Positions 37,270 to 45,901 of a stretch of 64,000 nucleotides of DNA are shown one piece after another. The stretch is from NCBI GenBank assembly GCA_023429135.1, contig JAEYWD010000124.1, positions 62,001 through 126,000 of the forward strand. Reading direction: 5' to 3'. Position numbers and translations under genes: made by a program. The stretch's first letter is position 1, and every line of letters begins with the position of its first letter. The notes under the pieces are model-generated. The model was not told the DNA's origin and searched no databases. It saw only the letters and a list, made by a program, of their open reading frames with translations. This DNA comes from Bacteroidota bacterium. Its GTDB lineage: Bacteria; Bacteroidota; Bacteroidia; Bacteroidales; JAAUTT01.

Positions 37270-37297
37270 AAAAATATCATAAATAAATTTTCTGAAC

Positions 37298-39352
37298 ATG
37301 AGAACTGCAGTTTTTGCGTTTATCCTGGTTTTTATAACCGGGAATATTGTAGCTAAAGATGGTCATAATCTATGGTTGAGGTATAAAAGCTCAAAACCGG
37401 TAACCATTGTATGCTCTAAAACTTCGCCTGTGCTTACCATTGCCCGCAACGAACTGGAGCAGGGATGGGCTGGAAAAGCTGGCGAGACAGTATTTTTGAA
37501 TATTAAAAAAGATAAGGCTTTAAAGACAGATGGCTTTCGGCTAAAAGGTAATGCTATTGAGGCTAATTCCGAAACCGGCATATTGTATGGTGTGTACGAG
37601 CTTTTGCGCCAGCAGCAGACCGGACGCGTTATCCAGCAGGAGGTGTTCAATCCTTCCTATGAGCTGCGGCTTTTAAATCACTGGGATAACCCCGATGGCT
37701 CCATCGAACGTGGCTATGCCGGCAAATCCATATTCTGGCATAAAGGGGAAAATTCACTTGAAATTACAGAAAGCGACAAAATGTTGTGGCAGGAGTATGC
37801 ACGTGCTAATGCTTCGGTTGGGATTAACGGCTCGGTTCTGAATAATGTAAATGCCTCACCCCTGATTCTTACAAAAGAATATTTGCAAAAGATAAAAGTA
37901 ATAGCCGAAGTACTTCGGCCTTACGGTATTAAGACATTTCTATCTATCAAATTTTCGTCGCCTGCTTTAATTGGAGGATTGAAAACTTCCGATCCTTTAG
38001 ACCCTGAAGTCATTAAATGGTGGAAAGAAAAGGTTAAGGAAGTTTACAGCATCATACCAGATTTTGGTGGTTTTCTGGTGAAAGCGAATAGCGAAGGTCA
38101 GCCAGGGCCGCAGGACTTTGGCCGTAGCCATGCCGATGGTGCAAACATGCTGGCCGATGCCCTTAAGCCTTTTGGCGGAATAGTAATGTGGCGGGCCTTT
38201 GTTTACAGTCCTTCGGATGCCGACAGGGCCAAGCAGGCTTACAATGAATTTATGCCGCTGGATGGTCAGTTTCGCGACAATGTTATTATTCAGGTCAAAA
38301 ACGGACCTATCGATTTTCAGCCACGAGAGCCATTCAGTCCGTTGTTCGGAGCCATGAGAAAGACTTCGGTCATGCCCGAGCTGCAGATTACCCAGGAATA
38401 TCTGGGACATTCGGTACATCTTGTGTTTCTGTCGCCCATGTGGGAAGAATGTCTCAAGAGCGACACCTATCAACTTGGCGAAGGCAGCACTGTTGCACGT
38501 TGCACCGATGGAAGCCTTTTACCTCAGAAGCATACCGCCATTGCTGGTGTCGCCAATATCGGACTTGACGCCAACTGGTGCGGCCATCATTTTGCACAGG
38601 CAAACTGGTATGCCTTTGGCCGCCTGGCATGGAACAATACCCTCACCAGCGAAGCCATTGCCGAAGAATGGATTAAACTTACCTTTGGTGATTTAACGGC
38701 TGAACAGCAGAGGTTTTCACCCGGATGGATCTCCGGTTTTTATGCTCCTGTGAAAGGTATGATGCTCGAAAGTCGCGAAGCAGCCGTAAATTATATGATG
38801 CCACTTGGTCTTCACCATATTTTTGCAGCTCACGAACACTACGGACCCGGTCCCTGGTGGGCTCCCAAAGGAATGCGAAAGGACTGGACACCACCTTATT
38901 ACCATCAGGCCGATACTTTGGGAGTGGGATTCGACCGCACCAAAACAGGAAGCGATGCATTGAGCCAATACACGGAACCTTTGCAGGCCTTGTGGGGCAA
39001 TGTAAAAACCTGTCCTGAAAAAGATCTCCTGTGGTTTCATCATGTGCCATGGGATTTTAAAATGAAAAGCGGACGCATTTTATGGGACGAAATATGTTAC
39101 CATTATGATGCCGGTCTGAACCAGGTACGCGAGTTTCAAAAAACCTGGGATAAAGTACAGCCTTTTTTGGATGCGGAGCGGTTTAAAGCGGTTCAGTATA
39201 AGCTGCGCAATCAATGCCGTAATGCTCAGCTCTGGAAGGATGCCTGTTTGTTATATTTCCAGCAGTATAACAGGATGCCTATTCCTTATGATATAGAACG
39301 TCCGGTTTATCATTTGGATGATTTGGTTAAAATGGATATGTCGAAACAATAA
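37298..39352 (+). CDS. GH67 alpha-glucuronidase
   Basis: A 684-residue enzyme with a signal peptide ('FAFILVFITGNIVAK'), so periplasmic. GH67 signatures are 'LRLLNHWDNPDGSIERGYAG' (123-142), 'GGFLVKANSEGQPGPQ' (Glu266, likely acid), 'IIQVKNGPIDFQ' (Asp339) and 'MPELQITQEYLG' (Glu367), the last two being the base pair of carboxylates. These enzymes remove (4-O-methyl)glucuronic acid from the non-reducing end of aldouronic acids made by GH10 xylanases, and the GH10 gene is two genes downstream. It is first in the GH67-symporter-GH10-GH43 run; the symporter follows after 24 bp. Confidence 0.96.
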   Translation: MRTAVFAFILVFITGNIVAKDGHNLWLRYKSSKPVTIVCSKTSPVLTIARNELEQGWAGKAGETVFLNIKKDKALKTDGFRLKGNAIEANSETGILYGVYELLRQQQTGRVIQQEVFNPSYELRLLNHWDNPDGSIERGYAGKSIFWHKGENSLEITESDKMLWQEYARANASVGINGSVLNNVNASPLILTKEYLQKIKVIAEVLRPYGIKTFLSIKFSSPALIGGLKTSDPLDPEVIKWWKEKVKEVYSIIPDFGGFLVKANSEGQPGPQDFGRSHADGANMLADALKPFGGIVMWRAFVYSPSDADRAKQAYNEFMPLDGQFRDNVIIQVKNGPIDFQPREPFSPLFGAMRKTSVMPELQITQEYLGHSVHLVFLSPMWEECLKSDTYQLGEGSTVARCTDGSLLPQKHTAIAGVANIGLDANWCGHHFAQANWYAFGRLAWNNTLTSEAIAEEWIKLTFGDLTAEQQRFSPGWISGFYAPVKGMMLESREAAVNYMMPLGLHHIFAAHEHYGPGPWWAPKGMRKDWTPPYYHQADTLGVGFDRTKTGSDALSQYTEPLQALWGNVKTCPEKDLLWFHHVPWDFKMKSGRILWDEICYHYDAGLNQVREFQKTWDKVQPFLDAERFKAVQYKLRNQCRNAQLWKDACLLYFQQYNRMPIPYDIERPVYHLDDLVKMDMSKQ

Positions 39353-39376
39353 TACTAAACAACTAAAACTAAAACA

Positions 39377-40834
39377 ATGATTAAATCTTCCTCGAAAGTT
39401 TCACTTTTTGAGAAAATAGGCTACAGTCTGGGCGACCTGGCTGCAAACCTTGTTTTCCAGACGTTAATTACCTATCTGGCCTACTTTTATACTGATATTT
39501 ATGGTTTAAATAATAAAGATGCCTCCATTGTAATGCTTGTGGTTGGACTTACTGCAGCATTTATATTCAACCCGATTATTGGAGTTCTGGCAGACAGAAC
39601 CAATTCGCGCTGGGGGAAATTCAGGCCGTGGGTACTTTTTACGGCAGTTCCCCTCGGCGTTGTAGCATTACTGGCATTTTCAACACCCGATTTTTCGTAT
39701 AAGGGGAAGGTCATTTACGCCGCGGTAACATACACCTTTTTGCTTTTACTGTACGCTTCGAGTAATTTACCGTATTCGGCTTTGAGCGGCGTGTTAACCG
39801 GCGATATGGGGGAGCGGAACAGCATTTCGTCCTACCGTTTTGTGGCGGTTATGTTTGCCCAGTTCTTTGTTCAGGTGTTTATGCTTCCGATTATCAAATA
39901 TGTTGGTAAAGGCGACCAGGCGGCCGGGATAGAAGCTGTAATGACCTGGTTAGCGGTTATTGGCACCATCATGTTACTTATCACGTTCTTTACTACCAGA
40001 GAACGCATTGTCCCGGCTCCCGAGCAAAAGTCTTCTTTAAAGGATGACCTCTCAGATCTTTCGAAGAATCGGCCCTGGCTGATCATGCTCTCTGTAACTA
40101 TTCTGGTTTTTATCACTCTGGCCATGAAAGGTGGTTCCTATGTATATTATTTCAATAATTATGTTGATAAAGAGGCCTTAACAAAGTTCATTGGACCAGT
40201 ATTAACAACACTCTCCGATTTAGGTATCAACTTTTTTGGATCTGATCCTGTATCGGCTGGTTTCGGCCTGTTCAATGCCGGAGGTATTATTTTCATGATT
40301 GTTGGAATCTCGTTGTCGAAAAAGCTTGCCGATAAATATGGCAAACGCGATATTTTCAAATACTGGCTGTTCATTTCAACAATTTTTATCATGATTTTTA
40401 TATTCTTCAGGCCCGATCAGCCTCTCCTGATGTTTGGCTCGCAAATTCTGCATGGCTTTTCATATGGTGTAACCATTCCTATTCTTTGGGCTATGATTGC
40501 CGATGTGGCCGATTTTTCCGAATGGAGAACAACCCGGCGAGCTACTGCCATTATCTTTTCAGCTATGATGGTAGGCCTCAAGGCAGGACTTTCCATTGGA
40601 GGCGCCCTGGTTGCCTGGATTTTAAGCCTGTATGGCTACATTCCAAAGGAAAGTGGAACTGAAGGTCAGGTAATTATTCAGCCCGAAACTGTTGCCAGTG
40701 GCGCAAAAATGCTGGTGAGTATTTATCCGTCCATACCTTTTCTTATTGCATTTGGCTTACTTTTCTTCTATGTAATCGACAAGAAAATGGAAGTAAAAAT
40801 TGAATCTGAATTGAAGGCGAGGAGAGGGAAGTGA
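39377..40834 (+). CDS. GPH-family sugar:cation symporter (MFS), probably for xylo-oligosaccharides
   Basis: A 485-residue inner-membrane protein with about 12 hydrophobic helices. The start 'FEKIGYSLGDLAANLVFQTL' followed by 'YLAYFYTDIYGL' is the signature of the glycoside-pentoside-hexuronide (GPH) transporters, as is 'GVLADRTNSRWGKFRPW' in the loop after helix 2. A later 'SKKLADKYGKRDIFKYW' repeats the pattern in the second half. An insertion near residue 275 ('PVLTTLSDLGINFFGSDP') is unusual. It lies 24 bp after GH67, so it most likely imports xylobiose or short xylo-oligosaccharides left after glucuronic acid removal. Glucuronate import is an alternative. Confidence 0.9.
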   Translation: MIKSSSKVSLFEKIGYSLGDLAANLVFQTLITYLAYFYTDIYGLNNKDASIVMLVVGLTAAFIFNPIIGVLADRTNSRWGKFRPWVLFTAVPLGVVALLAFSTPDFSYKGKVIYAAVTYTFLLLLYASSNLPYSALSGVLTGDMGERNSISSYRFVAVMFAQFFVQVFMLPIIKYVGKGDQAAGIEAVMTWLAVIGTIMLLITFFTTRERIVPAPEQKSSLKDDLSDLSKNRPWLIMLSVTILVFITLAMKGGSYVYYFNNYVDKEALTKFIGPVLTTLSDLGINFFGSDPVSAGFGLFNAGGIIFMIVGISLSKKLADKYGKRDIFKYWLFISTIFIMIFIFFRPDQPLLMFGSQILHGFSYGVTIPILWAMIADVADFSEWRTTRRATAIIFSAMMVGLKAGLSIGGALVAWILSLYGYIPKESGTEGQVIIQPETVASGAKMLVSIYPSIPFLIAFGLLFFYVIDKKMEVKIESELKARRGK

Positions 40835-41022
40835 AGGGAATGAAGGAAATGAAAAAATGAATGAATGAGGATTATGCGCTGCGAGTTACGGGGTGCGGGT
40901 TGAACAGCCGGGTCATTAGAGACTTCGCAGCAGTGATTCCTTTCAATTCTGGTATCATCGCCGTAACTGGTAAGCAATTCATTGTTTTACAATTTGATAC
41001 TTACGACAAAAAATAAATTATT

Positions 41023-42147
41023 ATGAAAAAATATTACTTGTGTTTTATAATGATGGGTGCTTTGGCTGCTAATGCCCTGCTTCCATCCACACTTAATGCT
41101 CAGCCTCTTAGCTTAAAACAGGCACTTAAAGGGAAATTCTATATTGGAACTGCTCTTAACGAAGGGCAGATTCTGGAAAAAGATACGGCCTCGGTGCGGC
41201 TTATTAAAAGCCAGTTTAGTGCTATTGTCGCCGAGAATTGCATGAAAAGCGGTCCCATACAACCTAAAGAGGGAGAGTTCAATTTTGACCTGTCCGACAA
41301 ATTTGTCAGTTTTGGGGAGAAAAATGGCTTATATATCACTGGTCATACGCTTATCTGGCATTCCCAGGCTCCACGATGGTTTTTTACCGATAACACCGGT
41401 AAAGAAGTGTCGCGTGAGGTGCTGATCGACAGAATGAAAAATCACATTTATACGGTAGTGGGCCGCTATAAAGGTAAAGTAAAAGGTTGGGATGTTGTTA
41501 ACGAAGTAATTGACGATGACGGTTCGTTCCGTAAAAGCAAATTTTACCAAATTATTGGCGAAGATTACATTAAACTGGCATTTCAATTTGCTCAGGAAGC
41601 AGATCCGCAGGCTGAGCTTTATTATAACGACTATTCCCTGGCTAATCCTGTAAAGCGCAAGGGAGCCGTTGCCATGGTAAAAAAACTGAAGGAGCAGGGT
41701 GTGAAAATTGACGCGGTTGGCGAACAATGTCACGTGGGATTGGATTATCCATCCATTGAGGAGTTTGATCAGACGATCAAAGATTTTGCAGCCTTGGGTG
41801 TGAAGGTGATGATCACCGAAATGGAAATATCGGTTCTGCCCATGGACTGGAGTCTGGGTGCCGATGTAAATGCCCGTATGGAATATAAAAAGAAGACTGA
41901 TCTTTATACAAACGGATTGCCCGATTCGGTTTATAATGTTCTTGAAAAAAGATATCTGGATTTCTTCAAACTGTTCCTAAAACATAAGGATGTTATAACC
42001 CGTGTAACGCTGTGGGGAGTTCACGATGGACTATCGTGGAAGAATAACTGGCCAATCCCTGGAAGAACTGATTATCCACTGTTGTTCGACAGGAAATATC
42101 AGCCCAAGCCTGTTGTAAATAAAATTATTAATGAAGCACTTAAATAA
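41023..42147 (+). CDS. GH10 endo-1,4-beta-xylanase
   Basis: A 374-residue enzyme with a signal peptide ending 'PSTLNAQ' (residue 27) and a single GH10 barrel. The acid/base is Glu161 in 'GWDVVNEVIDDDG' and the nucleophile is Glu266 in 'VMITEMEISVLP'. 'ENCMKSGPIQPKEGEF' and 'GHTLIWHSQAPRWF' are further family marks. No lipobox or binding module is present, so it is probably periplasmic and cuts imported xylo-oligosaccharides. It is downstream of the symporter (188-bp gap) and 6 bp ahead of GH43. The gap contains a short degenerate GC-rich stretch ('GCTGCGAGTTACGGGGTGCG') of unknown meaning. Confidence 0.96.
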   Translation: MKKYYLCFIMMGALAANALLPSTLNAQPLSLKQALKGKFYIGTALNEGQILEKDTASVRLIKSQFSAIVAENCMKSGPIQPKEGEFNFDLSDKFVSFGEKNGLYITGHTLIWHSQAPRWFFTDNTGKEVSREVLIDRMKNHIYTVVGRYKGKVKGWDVVNEVIDDDGSFRKSKFYQIIGEDYIKLAFQFAQEADPQAELYYNDYSLANPVKRKGAVAMVKKLKEQGVKIDAVGEQCHVGLDYPSIEEFDQTIKDFAALGVKVMITEMEISVLPMDWSLGADVNARMEYKKKTDLYTNGLPDSVYNVLEKRYLDFFKLFLKHKDVITRVTLWGVHDGLSWKNNWPIPGRTDYPLLFDRKYQPKPVVNKIINEALK

Positions 42148-42153
42148 TGAATT

Positions 42154-43125
42154 ATGGAAAAACCGAGATATTTAATAGATCACCTTTTCACTGCAGATCC
42201 GGCGGTGCATGTTTTCAACGGCAAATTATACATTTATCCGTCGCATGATATAGAATCGGGAATTCCCGAGAATGACAACGGCGACCATTTTGATATGCGC
42301 GATTATCACGTTTTCTCCATGGAAACAATTGACGGCAAGGTAACCGATCACGGAGTTGCGATCGAAATCAAAGACATTCCATGGGCCGGGCGACAGTTGT
42401 GGGATTGCGATGTGGCCCTCAAAAACGGAAAGTATTACCTGTATTTCCCGTTGAAGGATAAAACTGATATTTTTCGCATTGGTGTAGCCATAAGCGATAA
42501 ACCCGAAGGACCGTTTAAACCCTGCGACGCTCCCATTAAGGGCAGCTATTCCATAGACCCTTGTGTTTTCTGCGACGATGATGGGTCGCATTACATGTAT
42601 TTCGGTGGTCTTTGGGGCGGACAACTTCAGCGTTACCGAAACAACAAAGCTATAGAATGCGGATTCGAACCAAAAGATAATGAACCAGCCCTGCCATCGC
42701 GTATAGTGAAACTGAGTGCCGATATGCTCGAATTTGCCGAAGAGCCCCGCGGAGTGATACTTCTCGATGAAAATGGCGATGTAATTACGGCTGGCGATCA
42801 CGAACGTCGCTTTTTCGAAGCTTCGTGGATGCATAAATACCAGGGGAAATACTATTTCTCCTATTCAACAGGGAACACCCACAAGCTTTGCTATGCTGTG
42901 GGCGACAATCCTTACGGGCCCTTCACCTATAAAGGAGTGATTCTCACCCCTGTGGTTGGTTGGACCACACATCACTGTATTGTAGAGTTTCAGAGTAAGT
43001 GGTATTTGTTTCATCACGACAGCGTACCATCAGGCGGTAAAACCTGGTTGCGCAGCCTGAAAGTTGTTGAACTGGAATACAATGCCGACGGTTCCATCAT
43101 AACAATTGATGGGGGCGGGGCTTAA
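42154..43125 (+). CDS. GH43 beta-xylosidase/alpha-L-arabinofuranosidase (cytoplasmic)
   Basis: A 323-residue single-domain GH43 enzyme without a signal peptide, hence cytoplasmic. The three catalytic residues are visible: Asp15 ('FTADPAVHVF', base), Asp135 ('SYSIDPCVFCDDDGS', pKa modulator) and Glu222 ('RFFEASWMHKY', acid). Length and motifs fit the GH43_1-like group, often a beta-xylosidase or arabinofuranosidase acting on imported oligosaccharides. It is the last gene of the xylan operon, 6 bp after GH10, and a terminator hairpin follows. It completes the path from surface xylan to pentose inside the cell. Confidence 0.93.
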   Translation: MEKPRYLIDHLFTADPAVHVFNGKLYIYPSHDIESGIPENDNGDHFDMRDYHVFSMETIDGKVTDHGVAIEIKDIPWAGRQLWDCDVALKNGKYYLYFPLKDKTDIFRIGVAISDKPEGPFKPCDAPIKGSYSIDPCVFCDDDGSHYMYFGGLWGGQLQRYRNNKAIECGFEPKDNEPALPSRIVKLSADMLEFAEEPRGVILLDENGDVITAGDHERRFFEASWMHKYQGKYYFSYSTGNTHKLCYAVGDNPYGPFTYKGVILTPVVGWTTHHCIVEFQSKWYLFHHDSVPSGGKTWLRSLKVVELEYNADGSIITIDGGGA

Positions 43126-43189
43126 GGAATCGAATATTAATAGTTGTGTTTAATTATTATAGTTAGTAGTTTAATTACCCATCCAAGAT

Positions 43190-43210
43190 GTGAATCTCGA
43201 TGGATGTTTT
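43190..43210 (+). terminator. Terminator of the xylan enzyme operon
   Basis: A short stem CATCCA/TGGATG is followed by TTTT, 64 bp after the GH43 stop codon. The stem is only 6 bp, so termination may be partial. Confidence 0.5.
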
Positions 43211-43335
43211 AAAAAAGTGAAGGCTAATATGAATGCAGAAAAGGGATGCATCCCTGCGTCCCTTAACCAATTTTTAACCCAAAACGTATGTATTAATTAT
43301 TACTGCTTACTAATTCATTAGATCATTCGCAATTC

Positions 43336-43713
43336 TCAGGAAACAGCTATTTTATTGTCTTCTTTAATGTAATTGCGATCGGTTTTGTAGCCTAAAACTC
43401 CGTTAATGGTAAGTTCAAGGCATTCGTTAATATCTTTCAGAATAGCCGTGATTTCTTTTGTTCCCGGAAAGATTCTGTTTTCATTCCTTTCTATTAAGCT
43501 TGAGAGGCCTAATTGAAAATTAATCAGATTCATATTCTCACTTAATAAATTTTCATTTATTGTGCATTTCTTTTTTAATTTTTCATTTCTTTGCTCAGAG
43601 CACTGCTTCTCCAATAAATTCTGAATTTCTTTCTGGTTATTCTGAATTTTTTCCAGGTTCTCCTTAACTTTTTCAGTTAACAGTTTGATTGTTATTTTAA
43701 AAGTTTTGTCCAT
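43336..43713 (-). CDS. Hypothetical coiled-coil protein
   Basis: A 125-residue, highly charged protein that I do not recognise. Residues 10-60 have a heptad-like Lys/Glu/Gln/Leu pattern ('KVKENLEKIQNNQKEIQNLL'), so a coiled coil is likely. There is no signal peptide or membrane helix, and two cysteines occur at about 34 and 50. It stands alone on the minus strand between the xylan operon and a GH43 gene, and its lower GC content suggests a different history from the PUL genes. Confidence 0.55.
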   Translation of the reverse strand: MDKTFKITIKLLTEKVKENLEKIQNNQKEIQNLLEKQCSEQRNEKLKKKCTINENLLSENMNLINFQLGLSSLIERNENRIFPGTKEITAILKDINECLELTINGVLGYKTDRNYIKEDNKIAVS

Positions 43714-43860
43714 AATCCCTGAATCCTGTTTTTATTGTTGCTGTTGTGTGGGTATACGGATATGCTTTAAAAATGTTAGATATTTATCGTTATCTAACAA
43801 GATATTTTTTAAGCCTCATAAATACAGGGGGATAGTTTTTTGAGAAAACGAAAAGGTGAT

Positions 43861-43901
43861 AAAATGAAAAATGGCTTAAACTTTAAGCCATTTTTCATTT
43901 T
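43861..43901. terminator. Bidirectional terminator downstream of the lipoprotein GH43
   Basis: A very strong near-perfect stem (arms AAAATGAAAAATGGCTTAA and TTAAGCCATTTTTCATTTT, about 18 bp, tiny loop) lies 20 bp beyond the minus-strand GH43 stop. The A/T ends provide U-runs in both directions. Confidence 0.85.
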
Positions 43902-43921
43902 CAAACTTAAATTATCGGATT

Positions 43922-45028
43922 TTACTGCTGTTTTGTTGAGGGGCCATGCACAACCAATGTTCCGTCGGGTAAAATTTCCATTCGATCGATAAAAACAACC
44001 CTGTTGTCTCCGGTTTTTATGGTTCTTCCATGATACACGCAAAGCATTTCCTTGCCGTTTGGAGACACCGTTATTGAATTATGGCCGGTACCTGAAACAA
44101 TACCTCCATTTTCTGTATTCTTTTGCAGAACTGGGTTGTTGGCTGCTTTTGTAAATGGACCCAAGGGAGATGTGGAAGTTGCGTAGCCAACTGCATAATT
44201 TTTCCCGCCAAAGTAGTTAGCGGAATACATTATATAATAGAGATTATTTTTTTTGAAGATGTAAGAGCCTTCGGTCCAACGCCTGTTAACTTCCCCCGAT
44301 GTTACCGAACGGCTTTCCCATTCTGTTTGAGGGTCGTTCATGGTTACAGGAGGACGTAGCAAAAGTTGTGGTTCTCCTATTATTCCCGAAAAATCTGGTT
44401 TCATCTCCACCCCGTAAACCCAGCTCTCTTCAATTTCTTTAAACATTCCTTGTTTAAGTGCCCAATCGGCCACTTCGCTTTCAACAGGGTTTTTATAGCA
44501 ACAGCGCGAGTAATAAAGATAGATTTTTCCGTCTTCGAACAAAAGGTTACCATCGATAACAGGATAGCCTGGGTCGAAGATAGGGCGGTTGTAAAGATCA
44601 GTATATGGTCCGGTAGGCGTGTCGGATACTGCAACACCAATACGGAAATTTTCAAGTTCATTGCTGGGATTTTCGCGCCAGTCGGCACTAAAAAGCAGGT
44701 AATATTTGCCCTGATATTCGTATAGCTCCGGAGCCCAATAATTGGCAATACCCCAGGTTTGTTCATGATTTCCTTTATATATGGCACCCTCGTTTTTCCA
44801 ATTTTTCAGATCGGAGGAAGAATACATCATAAACCCATTTTCAACCCCTCCGGTGCCTACCATGTAATATTTGTTATCGGAAGCTTTTAAAATATATGGA
44901 TCACCAAATTCAACTGGGATAGGATTTTCAGCTTTAAACTGGGTGTCGGAAGTTTTACAGGATAATAGGAAAAAAATCAATAGAATGGTATAAAATAATT
45001 TTCCGAAATCGTAATTTATAGTTTTCAT
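43922..45028 (-). CDS. GH43-family lipoprotein glycosidase
   Basis: The ATG at 45028 gives 368 residues and a lipoprotein signal ('FYTILLIFFLLSC', Cys24), so the enzyme is membrane anchored, possibly at the surface. It is a five-bladed GH43: Asp43 ('EFGDPYILKA', base), Asp159 ('GYPVIDGNLL', pKa modulator) and Glu253 ('RRWTEGSYIFKK', acid). 'YWAPELYEYQGKYYLLFSA' is another family mark. It differs strongly from the cytoplasmic GH43 on the other strand and probably trims arabinose or xylose from plant polysaccharide outside the inner membrane. It stands alone and is divergent from the fluoride channel. Confidence 0.9.
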   Translation of the reverse strand: MKTINYDFGKLFYTILLIFFLLSCKTSDTQFKAENPIPVEFGDPYILKASDNKYYMVGTGGVENGFMMYSSSDLKNWKNEGAIYKGNHEQTWGIANYWAPELYEYQGKYYLLFSADWRENPSNELENFRIGVAVSDTPTGPYTDLYNRPIFDPGYPVIDGNLLFEDGKIYLYYSRCCYKNPVESEVADWALKQGMFKEIEESWVYGVEMKPDFSGIIGEPQLLLRPPVTMNDPQTEWESRSVTSGEVNRRWTEGSYIFKKNNLYYIMYSANYFGGKNYAVGYATSTSPLGPFTKAANNPVLQKNTENGGIVSGTGHNSITVSPNGKEMLCVYHGRTIKTGDNRVVFIDRMEILPDGTLVVHGPSTKQQ

Positions 45029-45151
45029 ATATCTTATGGTTAAGTTGAGTACAGAGTGCAAATTTATCAAAGATTGTGTGATTTTGGGTCATCATCTTTA
45101 TTTTTGCAACAACACCTGGAATTTTCTAAATTGCATTGCAAACATACGACC

Positions 45152-45529
45152 ATGTTAAAAAATATTTTAATAGTTGCCTTAGGAGGATCAATAGGTAGTG
45201 TTGCCCGTTTTCTTGTTTCTAAATTGAACCTTTATATCAGTTTTTTTTCAATTCCAATTGGAACCCTTACGGTGAATATTGCAGGAAGTTTTATTATCGG
45301 GTTTTTAACAGGAATCTCAGATAAGAGCACATTACTTTCTGCTGAATGGCGACTTTTTTTGATGGTAGGAATATGCGGAGGATTTACTACTTTTTCGTCT
45401 TTTACCAACGAAAACCTGGTGCTCATGCATAATGGGCAGTTGTTACCAATACTCCTGTATACAGGTCTCAGCATTTTCCTGGGATTCATTGCAGTTTATC
45501 TAGGTTATTCAACTTCAAATCTATTGTAA
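45152..45529 (+). CDS. crcB: Fluoride channel FluC/CrcB
   Basis: The ATG at 45152 gives 125 residues, the normal size of a Fluc subunit. It has four membrane helices and the family motifs 'ALGGSIGSVARF' (9-20), 'GTLTVNIAGSFIIGF' (37-51, with the conserved Asn) and 'GGFTTFSSFTNE' (76-87, the central sodium and phenylalanine-box region). Dimers export fluoride passively through the inner membrane. No fluoride riboswitch could be recognised in the 123 bp upstream. Its stop codon directly abuts the start of the DUF190 gene. Confidence 0.95.
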   Translation: MLKNILIVALGGSIGSVARFLVSKLNLYISFFSIPIGTLTVNIAGSFIIGFLTGISDKSTLLSAEWRLFLMVGICGGFTTFSSFTNENLVLMHNGQLLPILLYTGLSIFLGFIAVYLGYSTSNLL

Positions 45530-45883
45530 ATGGAAGGTACGAAAAACAGTGTCATGAAAATTTTTGCAAGCTCCACCGATAAGCTTGGGCATAAACTTCT
45601 ATATGAGCATATAGTTTACCTTGCTAAAGAGAAAGGTATGAACGGCGCTACCGTTTACAGAGGCGTAATGGGCTTTGGTTCCAGCAGTAAGCTTGTAAGC
45701 TCTTCCAGATTTTGGGAGCTTACCGAGAAATTGCCAATAGTTATTGAAATTATTGATTCCACTGAAAAGATAGAAGCGTTTTACAGGTTAATTGAACCCG
45801 AGCTGTTAAAAATGCCTAAGGGTTGTTTAGTTTCAGTTAATGCGACAAACATCAGATTGCAAAAGACGGGTAAAAATGAGTAA
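45530..45883 (+). CDS. DUF190 family protein, partner of the fluoride channel
   Basis: A 117-residue soluble protein of the DUF190 family, recognised from 'KLLYEHIVYLAKEKGMNGATVYRGVMGFG', 'LPIVIEIIDSTEKIEAFY' and 'GCLVSVNATNIRL'. The fold is PII-like (ferredoxin-like), so it may bind a nucleotide and adjust a membrane transporter. The ATG follows the crcB stop with no spacer (TAAATG), suggesting translational coupling. DUF190 genes often accompany crcB; the biochemical link is not established. Confidence 0.9.
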   Translation: MEGTKNSVMKIFASSTDKLGHKLLYEHIVYLAKEKGMNGATVYRGVMGFGSSSKLVSSSRFWELTEKLPIVIEIIDSTEKIEAFYRLIEPELLKMPKGCLVSVNATNIRLQKTGKNE

Positions 45884-45901
45884 TATAAGCCTAAATTAAA
45901 A

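Larger units (their letters stand above)
36923..37297. other. Intergenic region ahead of the GH67 operon
   Basis: These 375 bases contain no supported gene. They hold the susD terminator (36950-36992), a possible promoter (37142-37171) and two stem-loops (37200-37240 and 37251-37269) before the GH67 start. This layout suggests that the enzyme genes can be expressed separately from susC/susD. Confidence 0.6.

Noticed and set aside
40835..41022. GC-rich 'GCTGCGAGTTACGGGGTGCG' patch before GH10 as a repeat element
   Set aside because: It suggests a degenerate short repeat, but no clear unit or inverted ends are visible.
43809..44042. 77-codon minus-strand ORF overlapping the end of the lipoprotein GH43
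   Set aside because: It overlaps the GH43 gene in another frame and runs through the terminator stem.
45029..45151. Fluoride riboswitch upstream of crcB
   Set aside because: I could not find the conserved GGnGATGG and pseudoknot elements in the 123 bp upstream; a covariance search would settle it.
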